Assembly (NCBI GenBank): GCA_016195915.1
Contig: JACPYS010000004.1
Span: forward strand, 1-64,000
DNA: 64,000 nucleotides
Direction of reading: 5' to 3'
Origin: Betaproteobacteria bacterium
Lineage (GTDB): Bacteria > Pseudomonadota > Gammaproteobacteria > Burkholderiales > SG8-39
In this document: positions 10,850-18,384 of the stretch, one piece after another
Position numbering within the stretch: position 1 is the first letter of the stretch
Layout: every line of letters begins with the position of its first letter
Translations under genes and position numbers: made by a program
The notes under the pieces: generated by a model
Databases searched by the model: none
Told to the model about the DNA's origin: nothing
The model's input: only the letters and a program-made list of their open reading frames with translations

Positions 10850-11415
10850 TGGGCACTCTGATGCAAGCGCGAGCGCTGCCATTGATCATTGCGCTGGCGC
10901 TCGCGCTCGCTAGCTGTGAATCGCCCCGGCCGCGGCTGGAACCCGCAAAGCCCGCACCGCCGCCCGTCGTGATCGCACCGCCGGCGCCGCCGCCTGCCCC
11001 GGTCGAACCCGATCGCCCGGGGCTGACGCTGCAGGATTACCAGAAGGAAATCGCGACCGCGATCGTGAGCACCAGCAGCGGGGAAACGTTCCAGGGCAAG
11101 CTGCCGCCGCTCCTGCGCTCGGTAGTCGTGCTGCAGGTTTCCATAGACAAGCAGGGAATGCCCGATATGGTGACGCTGTTTCGCTCCAATGGCTTTGCGG
11201 ACCTCGAAAAACTCGCGGTCGCCGCGGTGTACCGCGCAGCGCCGTACCCGATTCCCGGCCGGTCACTGCTCGCAGGGCGCTCGAGCCTTAGCTTCACCGA
11301 GAGCTTTCTGTTCCGCAACGACGGGCGCTTCCAGGTCCGCTCGATTGCGGAGGAGCAATCCACACACGTCGAACCGCAAAAGCCCGCCGCGCGCAAAGCC
11401 GCCAAGAAGAAATGA
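10849..11415 (+). CDS. Putative lipoprotein with proline-rich linker and TonB-C-like domain
   Basis: A 188-residue protein whose ATG shares one base with the dehydratase stop (TGATG). The N-terminus is a lipoprotein signal: hydrophobic PLIIALALALA, then lipobox LASC with the acylated Cys at about residue 23. A Pro/Ala-rich linker follows (about 27-58), then a domain of about 85 residues with a TonB C-terminal flavour (LRSVVVLQVSIDKQGMPDMV, FADLEKLAVAAVYRAAPYP). The tail is Lys-rich (AARKAAKKK). A lipid anchor in place of the TonB transmembrane helix means it is probably not an energy transducer. It could be an envelope adaptor. Its place inside a sugar-acid operon is unexplained; it may simply be carried by the operon. 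Confidence 0.6.
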   Translation: MGTLMQARALPLIIALALALASCESPRPRLEPAKPAPPPVVIAPPAPPPAPVEPDRPGLTLQDYQKEIATAIVSTSSGETFQGKLPPLLRSVVVLQVSIDKQGMPDMVTLFRSNGFADLEKLAVAAVYRAAPYPIPGRSLLAGRSSLSFTESFLFRNDGRFQVRSIAEEQSTHVEPQKPAARKAAKKK

Positions 11416-11419
11416 GGCC

Positions 11420-12013
11420 ATGAACGATTCATCCAGTCCGCCGGTCGCCACCGGCGGCGAGGAACACGTACTCGGCGCCGACGGAAAATTCCATGTCACC
11501 GACGAGCCCGTTGATCTGTCGATCTACGGCTGGGAGGACTGGATTTCGTTCGCCCTGTTCTGGCTGCTCGCTTTCGTCGTGTTCTACCAGGTGTTCACGC
11601 GCTACGCGCTCAACGACCCGGCCGGCTGGACCGAGGAGATCGCGCGCTACATGCTCGTCACGGTGGTGTTCATCGGCGCGTCGATGTCGGTACGCAAGAA
11701 CAACCACATCCAGGTGGACGTGTTCTACCGCTTCATGCCGCCGCCCCTCGCGCGGGCCTGCTCCACTGCCGTGGACCTGGTGCGCTCGGCCTTCCTCGGC
11801 TATGCGGCGTGGCTGACCTGGCTGCTGATCGACAAGATCGGCCAGCAGCGCATGGCGATCGTCGACCTGCCGATGGTCCTGGTATTCGGCCCGATGATGT
11901 TCGGTTTCACGCTCATGTTCTGGCGCTCGTTACAGGTTGGCGTGCGCCACTGGCGCTCCGGCTACAGCGTACTCGAACGGCCCGAGGTGGCGCTCGAAGG
12001 AGGAGAAAAGTGA
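11420..12013 (+). CDS. TRAP transporter small permease (DctQ type)
   Basis: A 197-residue inner-membrane protein. An N-terminal cytoplasmic arm of about 40 residues is followed by four hydrophobic segments (about 45-65, 80-95, 118-138, 160-180). The family hallmark is TRYALNDPAGWTEEIARYML, followed by ASMSVRKNNHIQVDVFY. DctQ subunits pair with DctM in tripartite ATP-independent transporters that use the sodium or proton gradient to import organic and sugar acids. The end overlaps the DctM start (GTGA, 12010-12013). No DctP-type binding protein lies in the window, so the complex is incomplete here. Confidence 0.85.
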   Translation: MNDSSSPPVATGGEEHVLGADGKFHVTDEPVDLSIYGWEDWISFALFWLLAFVVFYQVFTRYALNDPAGWTEEIARYMLVTVVFIGASMSVRKNNHIQVDVFYRFMPPPLARACSTAVDLVRSAFLGYAAWLTWLLIDKIGQQRMAIVDLPMVLVFGPMMFGFTLMFWRSLQVGVRHWRSGYSVLERPEVALEGGEK

Positions 12014-13287
12014 CTCCCGGCGCGCTGATGTCGAGCTTCCTCGCGATGATGGTGGGCGGCGTGCCGGTCGCAATCGCGATGTGCTCCGCCTCGCTCATCT
12101 ACGTGATGGCGACGAAGAACATCCCGGATTTCGTCGTGATTCACCGCATGTACGGCGGCATCGACAGCTTTCCGCTGCTGGCGGTGCCGTTTTTCATCTT
12201 CGCCGGCAATCTGATGAACTCCGCCGGTATCACCAACCGCATCTACAACTTTGCGCTCGCGCTGGTCGGCTGGATGAAAGGCGGGCTGGGGCATGTGAAC
12301 GTGGTGGGTTCGATGATCTTCGCCGGCATGTCGGGTACCGCCATCGCCGACGCCGCCGGCCTGGGCACGATTGAAATCAAGGCGATGCAGGACCACGGCT
12401 ACTCGACGGAGTTCTCGGTCGGAGTAACGGCGGCCTCGGCCACCGTCGGGCCGATCATTCCGCCGTCGCTGCCCTTCGTCATCTACGGGATGATGGCCAG
12501 CGTATCGATCGGCCAGCTGTTTCTCGCGGGGGTGATTCCCGGAATACTGATGGGCGCGACCATGATGGCCACGGTCGCATGGTACGCGCACACGCGCAAC
12601 TACCAGCCCGATGCGGTGTTTTCCTGGGGCCAGCTCGGCAGCAGCTTCGTGCATGCGTTTCTCGCGTTGATGACCCCGGTGCTGCTGATCGGCGGGATGA
12701 CGTTGGGCGTGTTCACGCCGACCGAAGGAGCGATTGCGGCTTCCGCGTGGGCGTTGTTTCTCGGGCTGGTCTGGTACCGCACGCTGAGCTGGCGCATGCT
12801 GGTGAAGCTCTCCATGGACACGATCGAGACCACGTCCACGGTGCTGTTCATCGTGGCGGCCGCCTCGATCTTCGGCTGGCTGCTCACGGTGACGCGTGTC
12901 ACCGACGAAGTGGCGGCCCTGGTGCTTTCGGTGTCGAGCGACCCGAACGTGTTCCTGCTGATGGCCAACCTGCTGCTCTTGTTCGTAGGGTGCTTTCTCG
13001 AGCCGACCGCCGCGATCACGCTGCTGGTGCCGATCCTGATTCCGATCTGCCGCACACTGGGCATCGACCTGGTGCACTTCGGCCTGGTGATGGTGCTAAA
13101 CCTGATGATCGGCCTGCTGCACCCGCCCATGGGCACGGTGCTGTTCGTGCTCTCTCGCATTGCCAAGCTCTCGGTCGAGAGGACTACGATGGCGATTCTT
13201 CCCTGGCTGGTGCCGCTGCTGGCAACGCTGCTGCTGTGCACCTACGTGCCGGAGATCGTGCTCTGGCTGCCGAGGACTTTTTTCTAG
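12010..13287 (+). CDS. TRAP transporter large permease (DctM type)
   Basis: A 425-residue membrane protein with about 12 hydrophobic segments. The start is read as GTG 12010: it follows AAGGAGGAG at the right distance and overlaps the DctQ stop. The longer open frame upstream is a shadow of DctQ. Diagnostic stretches are GGIDSFPLLAVPFFIFAGNL, FAGMSGTAIADAAGLGTIE, ASATVGPIIPPSLPFVIYG and the late GLLHPPMGTVLF. DctM forms the ion-coupled translocation path. The ligand is probably a sugar acid, given the dehydratases on both sides. The binding protein must come from elsewhere in the genome, or the system is degenerate. Confidence 0.87.
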   Translation: MTPGALMSSFLAMMVGGVPVAIAMCSASLIYVMATKNIPDFVVIHRMYGGIDSFPLLAVPFFIFAGNLMNSAGITNRIYNFALALVGWMKGGLGHVNVVGSMIFAGMSGTAIADAAGLGTIEIKAMQDHGYSTEFSVGVTAASATVGPIIPPSLPFVIYGMMASVSIGQLFLAGVIPGILMGATMMATVAWYAHTRNYQPDAVFSWGQLGSSFVHAFLALMTPVLLIGGMTLGVFTPTEGAIAASAWALFLGLVWYRTLSWRMLVKLSMDTIETTSTVLFIVAAASIFGWLLTVTRVTDEVAALVLSVSSDPNVFLLMANLLLLFVGCFLEPTAAITLLVPILIPICRTLGIDLVHFGLVMVLNLMIGLLHPPMGTVLFVLSRIAKLSVERTTMAILPWLVPLLATLLLCTYVPEIVLWLPRTFF

Positions 13288-13298
13288 AGGAGTGAACC

Positions 13299-14834
13299 AT
13301 GCTGCAAGCTGCCGACCTCACCATCCGCCTGAACCCCGCCGACGACGTCGTGATCGCGCGCATCGAAATCCCCGCCGGCACCACGCTGGTGAAGGAAGAA
13401 AACCTGCGCGTGGCCGCGAGAGTGCCGGCCGGCCACAAGATCGCGGTGCGGGCCGTGAAGCAGGGCCAGCCCGTGCGCCGTTACAACCAGATCATCGGAT
13501 TCGCCTCCCGCGACATCGCGGCTGGCGAGCATGTACACGTGCACAACGTGGCAATGGCGGACTTTCAGCGCGACTATGCGTTCTGCACGGAGGTGAAACC
13601 GACGCAGCCCATCGAACCGCAAGCGACCTTCCGGGGCATCGTGCGGCGCGATGGTATCAATGCAGGTCGCGTTGCAACGCGCAATTACATCGGCATCCTG
13701 ACCAGCGTGAACTGCTCTGCCACGGTGGCGCGCATGATTGCGCGGCATTTCGAAGGCCGGCTGGATGCGTACCCGAATGTCGATGGCGTGGTGGCGCTCA
13801 CGCACAAGTCAGGCTGCGGCATGGCGAGCGACGGCGAGGCGATCGACATGCTCAGGCGCACCATGGCCGGCTACGCCCGGCACCCGAATTTCTTCGCCGT
13901 CCAGATGGTCGGCCTGGGTTGCGATGCGAACCAGCTCAACCATCTGCTCTCGACGCAGCAATTGAAACAGAGCGACCGGCTCTCCGCGTTCACCATCCAG
14001 GAAAAGGGCGGCACTTCGAAGGCGGTGCGCGAAGGCATCGCGAAGGTCGAGGCCGTCCTGGCTGAAGCCAACCGGGCGGAACGCGAAACGGTTTCGGCAA
14101 GCCACCTGACGCTCGGCCTGCAGTGCGGAGGCTCCGACGGCTACTCCGGCATCAGCGCCAATCCGGCACTGGGTGCCGCGGTCGACCTGCTGGTGCGTCA
14201 CGGCGGCACCGCCATCCTCTCGGAGACGCCGGAAATCTATGGCGCGGAGCACCTGCTCACGCGCCGCGCAGTGTCGCGCGAGGTGGGGGAAAAGCTGATC
14301 CGTCGCATCCGCTGGTGGGAGGACTACACGCGGCGCAACGGCAACGAGATGAACAACAACCCCTCGCCAGGCAACAAGGCCGGCGGGCTCACCACCATCC
14401 TCGAGAAATCGCTCGGCGCCGTCGCCAAAGGCGGGACCACGAACATGGTGGACGTCTATAAGTACGCCGAGCAGGTGAGCGCGAAAGGATTCGTGTACAT
14501 GGATACGCCGGGATACGACCCGGTATCGGCGACTGGCCAGGTGGCGGGCGGCGCCAACATGATCTGCTTTACCACCGGCCGCGGTTCGGCCTACGGCTGC
14601 AAGCCGGCGCCCTCCCTCAAGCTTGCCACCAACACCGCGCTGTATGTCCACCAGGAGGAGGACATGGACTTCAACTGCGGCACCATCGTCGATGGCAAGG
14701 AGTCGATCGAGCAGGCCGGCACCCGGTTTTTCGAGTTGATCCTGAAAACGGCATCCGGGCAGCAGAGCAAGAGCGAAGTGTTCGGCTACGGTGAAGACGA
14801 GTTCGCGCCTTGGGTACTCGGCGCCACGATGTAG
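13299..14834 (+). CDS. UxaA-family dehydratase (altronate/galactarate dehydratase-like)
   Basis: A 511-residue protein with a strong ribosome site (AGAGGAG, 13287-13293). The N-terminal SAF-like domain (about 1-90) contains NPADDVVIARIEIPAGTTL. The C-terminal galactarate-dehydratase domain has the conserved Cys motifs HKSGCGMASDGEA, VGLGCDANQ, LGLQCGGSDGYSGISANPAL and the late DFNCGTIVDGKES. Members use a metal centre to dehydrate D-altronate, galactarate or related acids to 2-keto-3-deoxy acids. It closes the island and is the second dehydratase, from a fold unrelated to the IlvD/EDD enzyme. The two may serve epimeric acids or different sugars feeding the same SDR-FAH branch. The family is certain, the substrate is not. 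Confidence 0.85.
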   Translation: MLQAADLTIRLNPADDVVIARIEIPAGTTLVKEENLRVAARVPAGHKIAVRAVKQGQPVRRYNQIIGFASRDIAAGEHVHVHNVAMADFQRDYAFCTEVKPTQPIEPQATFRGIVRRDGINAGRVATRNYIGILTSVNCSATVARMIARHFEGRLDAYPNVDGVVALTHKSGCGMASDGEAIDMLRRTMAGYARHPNFFAVQMVGLGCDANQLNHLLSTQQLKQSDRLSAFTIQEKGGTSKAVREGIAKVEAVLAEANRAERETVSASHLTLGLQCGGSDGYSGISANPALGAAVDLLVRHGGTAILSETPEIYGAEHLLTRRAVSREVGEKLIRRIRWWEDYTRRNGNEMNNNPSPGNKAGGLTTILEKSLGAVAKGGTTNMVDVYKYAEQVSAKGFVYMDTPGYDPVSATGQVAGGANMICFTTGRGSAYGCKPAPSLKLATNTALYVHQEEDMDFNCGTIVDGKESIEQAGTRFFELILKTASGQQSKSEVFGYGEDEFAPWVLGATM

Positions 14835-14842
14835 GCCCGGCC

Positions 14843-15196
14843 ATGCTGCGATCCATCACACTGCTGCTTACCGCCTTGCTTTCGCTTCCCGTCGCAGCGC
14901 GCGATGTTTCCAAGAACGCGCTGTTCGGGGCCATCGCCTATCACGCAGAGAGCGGCAGCGTTGGCTATGCGGCTGACCGCAGGAACAGCCGCGACGCACG
15001 CATCGAAGCGCTCCGTCAGTGCGGCCACCCCAAATGCGAAGTCGTGGCAAGGCTGCGCAACGAATGCGGCGCGCTTTCCAGGGGCGCGAAGAAGACGGTC
15101 GTAGAAAGGGGCGCAACCCGTCAGGAGGCCGAGACGAAGGCGTTGCGCCGCTGCGGCGCGGCCTGCGAGATCGTCGCCTGGGCATGCACCCGCTGA
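14843..15196 (+). CDS. Exported DUF4189-type protein
   Basis: A 117-residue protein with a signal peptide (LRSITLLLTALLSLPVAARD, cleavage about residue 19). The mature part matches DUF4189: LFGAIAYHAESGSVGYAADR, then RDARIEALRQCGHPKCEVVA and a repeat-like ALRRCGAACEIVAWACTR. It has six or more cysteines that could form disulfides. The start at 14843 follows the UxaA stop by eight bases; a longer upstream frame overlaps UxaA and is unlikely. Its end overlaps the FecCD-type gene by 13 bases. The domain is unassigned functionally and occurs in small periplasmic proteins. Confidence 0.65.
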   Translation: MLRSITLLLTALLSLPVAARDVSKNALFGAIAYHAESGSVGYAADRRNSRDARIEALRQCGHPKCEVVARLRNECGALSRGAKKTVVERGATRQEAETKALRRCGAACEIVAWACTR

Positions 15197-16200
15197 GGCG
15201 CGCCGGCGCGGCGAACCTTGCCGCCGGACTCGCTCTTGCCGCCTTGAGCCTGCTTGCGCTGTGCGTCGGCAGGGTGCCCTTGTCGCCGCAGGATGTGCTC
15301 GCGGCGACGGTCAATGTGATGGGCGGAAACTTCGCCGTGCCGCGCGAAATCGAGCAGGTGCTCTGGCAGTTGCGCGCGCCGCGAATCGCAGCCGCATTGC
15401 TCGTCGGCGCGGCCCTTGCCGCCGCAGGCACGGCCTATCAGGGCATGTTCCGCAATCCGCTCGTTTCACCCGACCTGTTGGGCGTATCCGCGGGCGCGGC
15501 GCTCGGCGCGTCGATCGGGTTGTTTCTGTCGCAACATGCGCTTGCAATCCAGCTGGCCGCATTCGCGGGCGGACTCGCAGCCGTCGCGCTCGTCTACGCG
15601 ATCGGCTCGAGCGCCCGCCGCCACGATCCGGTGGTCGCGCTGATCCTCGCCGGCGTGGTGGTGGGGACGCTGCTCGGCTCGCTCATCTCGCTGCTGAAGG
15701 TTCTCGCCGATCCGCACAACCAGTTGCCCGCGATTACATTCTGGCTGCTCGGGGGGCTGGCGGGAATCGCGCCGCGCGAGCTCGCGTTCGCCGCGCCCCT
15801 CGTCCTCGCCGGCCTGGTCCCGCTGGTTCTCCTGCGCTGGCGCATGAACCTGCTCTCTCTCCCGGACGACGAAGCGGCAAGCCTCGGCGTGCCGGTCGCG
15901 CGGCTGCGCGGCGTCGTGATCGTGGCCGCGACGCTCATGACTGCCGCGACGGTGGCGATCTCCGGCGTGATCGGCTGGATCGGCCTGCTGATTCCACACG
16001 CCGCGCGCCTGCTCGTCGGCCCCGAGTTCTCGCGCCTGCTGCCGCTGTCGATGCTGCTCGGCGCGGCATTCCTGCTCGCGGTGGACACGCTCGGCCGCAC
16101 CGTCGCGCCGATCGAGATTCCTCCGGGCGTGTTGACCGCGCTGATCGGCGCGCCATTCTTCCTTTGGCTGTTTGCAGCCGGGCGGCGCGCATGGCAGTAG
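15184..16200 (+). CDS. FecCD-family ABC permease (iron-siderophore or cobalamin)
   Basis: A 338-residue inner-membrane protein with about nine to ten hydrophobic helices. The family core is clear: RAPRIAAALLVGAALAAAGT, YQGMFRNPLVSPDLLGVSAG, the ATPase-contacting LLSLPDDEAASLGVPVARLR, and SGVIGWIGLLIPHAARLLVG. The start at 15184 lies inside the previous gene, 13 bases before its stop; translation is probably coupled. FecCD permeases import ferric siderophores, heme or vitamin B12 from periplasmic binding proteins. The ATPase follows with a ten-base overlap, but neither a binding protein nor a TonB-dependent receptor is present in this window. The substrate cannot be chosen from sequence. Confidence 0.88.
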   Translation: MHPLRRAGAANLAAGLALAALSLLALCVGRVPLSPQDVLAATVNVMGGNFAVPREIEQVLWQLRAPRIAAALLVGAALAAAGTAYQGMFRNPLVSPDLLGVSAGAALGASIGLFLSQHALAIQLAAFAGGLAAVALVYAIGSSARRHDPVVALILAGVVVGTLLGSLISLLKVLADPHNQLPAITFWLLGGLAGIAPRELAFAAPLVLAGLVPLVLLRWRMNLLSLPDDEAASLGVPVARLRGVVIVAATLMTAATVAISGVIGWIGLLIPHAARLLVGPEFSRLLPLSMLLGAAFLLAVDTLGRTVAPIEIPPGVLTALIGAPFFLWLFAAGRRAWQ

Positions 16201-16976
16201 TGCTCGAATCGCAATTGCTGCGCTTCGGATACGGCGCGCGTACTATCGGTCGCAACGTGAGCTTTGCGCTCGGGGCCGGTGACGTGCTCGCCGTGCTCGG
16301 GCCGAACGGCGGAGGCAAGACGACACTCTTTCGCACCCTGCTCGGGTTGCTCCCCGCGCAGGCTGGATCGATACGACTCGAAGGGCGCGCCCTCAATTCC
16401 TACGAGCGAGGCGCCCTGGCGCGCGTGGCCGGTTACGTGCCGCAGGGCCATGCGTCGCAGTTCGCCTATTCCGTGCGCGAGATTGTCCTGATGGGACGCA
16501 CTGCGCACCTCGCGCCGTACGCAGTGCCCGGCTCGCGCGACCGCGAAGCGGCCGACCGGGCAATCGCCGCGCTCGCCCTCACCGCGCTCGCCGACCGCCC
16601 CTATACCGAACTCTCGGGCGGCGAGCGGCAGCTGGTGCTGATCGCGCGCGCGCTTGCGCAGGGCCCGCGCCTGCTGGTGCTCGATGAGCCCACCGCGGGG
16701 CTCGATTTCGGCAACCAGCTGCGCGTGCTCGATGAGATCTCCACCCTCGCCCGGCGGGGCATCGCAGTGGTCTTCTCGACCCACGATCCGGACCAGGCGT
16801 TTCTGTGCGCGCAGCGAGTCCTGCTTCTCTCACAGGGTCACGAGCCGATCGTCGGCACGCCCAACGACACCATTACCGCAGACAATCTGCGGGAACTCTA
16901 CGGCGTGGAGGTGGAAGTCAAGGAGTTCTCCGTCGGCAACTGGCAGCACCGTGTGTGCGTGCCGGCCCTGCGTTAG
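16191..16976 (+). CDS. FecE-type ABC transporter ATP-binding protein
   Basis: A 261-residue ATPase starting at ATG 16191, ten bases before the permease stop. Walker A GPNGGGKTT is near residue 37, the Q-loop at VPQGHASQFAYSV, the signature LSGGERQLVLIARALAQ near 140, Walker B LLVLDEPTAGLDFG and the switch His in STHDPDQAF. It is the partner of the FecCD permease. The end (VGNWQHRVCVPALR) is slightly longer than in BtuD. Six bases separate it from the DUF4126 gene. Confidence 0.87.
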   Translation: MAVVLESQLLRFGYGARTIGRNVSFALGAGDVLAVLGPNGGGKTTLFRTLLGLLPAQAGSIRLEGRALNSYERGALARVAGYVPQGHASQFAYSVREIVLMGRTAHLAPYAVPGSRDREAADRAIAALALTALADRPYTELSGGERQLVLIARALAQGPRLLVLDEPTAGLDFGNQLRVLDEISTLARRGIAVVFSTHDPDQAFLCAQRVLLLSQGHEPIVGTPNDTITADNLRELYGVEVEVKEFSVGNWQHRVCVPALR

Positions 16977-16982
16977 ACGCGC

Positions 16983-17558
16983 ATGGACACACTCCTGCGA
17001 TATCTGCCCGAAATTGCGCTCGCTTCCGCCCTGGCCTGGGGGAGCGGGTTGCGGCTCTACGCAACGCTGTTCGCGCTCGGACTCGCGGGCTGGCTCGGCT
17101 GGATCGCGCTTCCGCCGCACCTCGCGGTACTCGCGCATCCTCTGGTGCTTTCGGCGAGCGGCTTCATGGCGGTGGTCGAATTCGGCGCCGACAAGCTGCC
17201 CTGGCTCGACAGCCTGTGGGACATGGTGCACACGTTCATCCGCATTCCCGCAGGGGCTGCCCTGGCGGCCGCGGTGTTCGGCGATGGTGCGGCGGCGCTG
17301 GCTGCGGCCATTCTCGGCGGCACGCTGGCCGCGGGCACACACCTGGCGAAAGCCGGTGGCCGGGCGGTCATCAATACTTCGCCCGAACCGTTCAGCAACT
17401 GGAGCGCATCGTTTGCGGAAGATGCCGTGGTGCTCGGCGGCCTGTGGCTCGCGGTAGCGAAGCCGCTCGCATTCCTGATCGTTCTGCTCGCCGTGATCGC
17501 CCTCGCCCTGACGCTGATTGCCTGGGTGAAACCGCGGATGCGCTCCCCGCAACGCTAG
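16983..17558 (+). CDS. DUF4126 inner-membrane protein
   Basis: A 191-residue hydrophobic protein with about five segments. It contains ASALAWGSGLRLYATLFALG near the N-terminus, VEFGADKLPWLDSLWDMVHT in the middle, and INTSPEPFSNWSASFAEDAV before the last helices. This pattern is that of DUF4126 proteins, which have no established function. It lies six bases after the FecE-like ATPase and nine before rsmE, so it is probably co-transcribed. Confidence 0.7.
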   Translation: MDTLLRYLPEIALASALAWGSGLRLYATLFALGLAGWLGWIALPPHLAVLAHPLVLSASGFMAVVEFGADKLPWLDSLWDMVHTFIRIPAGAALAAAVFGDGAAALAAAILGGTLAAGTHLAKAGGRAVINTSPEPFSNWSASFAEDAVVLGGLWLAVAKPLAFLIVLLAVIALALTLIAWVKPRMRSPQR

Positions 17559-17567
17559 AATCCCTCG

Positions 17568-18317
17568 ATGCAGCACACCCCTTACGGCCCGCCGCGGCAG
17601 TACATTCCCGATCGGCTGCGCAGCGGTGCGGGCATCGAACTCGACGATCCGACCGCGCACCATGTGGCGCGCGTACTGCGCATGCAGGCGGGCGATCCGC
17701 TCATCCTGTTCGACGGCAGCGGGGGAGAATACGAAGCGAGCATCGCGGCACTCGAGCGCAGCCGTGTGAGCGTCGCGGTCGGCGCGCATCGCGTGCTCGA
17801 GCGAGAAGCGCGAATCGCCATTACCGTGGCGCAGGGCGTTTCATCGGCGGACCGGATGGACCTCACCGTGCAGAAAGCGGTCGAACTGGGCGTGTTCGCG
17901 ATTCAACCGGTCATGTGCGAGCGCTCGGTAGTGCGCCTGAGCGCGGAGCGCGCGGCAAGCCGCCTGGAGCATTGGCGGCGGATTGTCGTCGCGACTTGCG
18001 AGCAGTGCGGGCGCAACCGCCTGCCCGAAGTGCGGCCGGTGCTCGGAGTCCCGGCGTACTGTGCGCGTCCCGATCCGGTGGTGCCGCGGCTGCTTTTTTC
18101 GCCCGAGACCGAGACCCGCTTGAGCGACGCTGCCGCACGGATAGGAGATCGCGCAGTGATCGCAGTGGGCCCGGAAGCCGGGTTCAGCCCCGCCGAGGAA
18201 GTGATGTTGATGAGTGCAGGATTCTCCCGGGTAAGCCTTGGCTCGCGCATCCTGCGCACCGAGACCGCGGCGCCCGCGGCATTGGCGGAGCTGCTCGCGT
18301 TGAAAGGGGAGTTCTAG
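17568..18317 (+). CDS. rsmE: 16S rRNA m3U1498 methyltransferase RsmE
   Basis: A 249-residue SPOUT methyltransferase. The N-terminal PUA-like domain (about 12-75) contains ARVLRMQAGDPLILFDGSGG. The C-terminal knot includes VSSADRMDLTVQKAVELGV, CERSVVRLSAERAASRLEHW, ATCEQCGRNRLPEV, and the AdoMet-binding VGPEAGFSPAEE followed by LGSRILRTETAAPAAL. It methylates N3 of U1498 in the small ribosomal subunit. The length matches the family (about 240-250). Start ATG 17568 is nine bases after DUF4126. It is a reliable housekeeping assignment. Confidence 0.93.
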   Translation: MQHTPYGPPRQYIPDRLRSGAGIELDDPTAHHVARVLRMQAGDPLILFDGSGGEYEASIAALERSRVSVAVGAHRVLEREARIAITVAQGVSSADRMDLTVQKAVELGVFAIQPVMCERSVVRLSAERAASRLEHWRRIVVATCEQCGRNRLPEVRPVLGVPAYCARPDPVVPRLLFSPETETRLSDAAARIGDRAVIAVGPEAGFSPAEEVMLMSAGFSRVSLGSRILRTETAAPAALAELLALKGEF

Positions 18318-18384
18318 CCCGACTGTGCAACGAGATTGACGTCGCGCCGCTGCGATATGATTCGCCGCTGATACGCTCCAGCCC

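Noticed and set aside
8894-10882. A 662-codon minus-strand frame across the dehydratase
   Set aside because: It is antisense to a well-supported IlvD/EDD gene; high-GC codon bias opens the opposite frame. Arg/His/Ala-rich translation supports a shadow.
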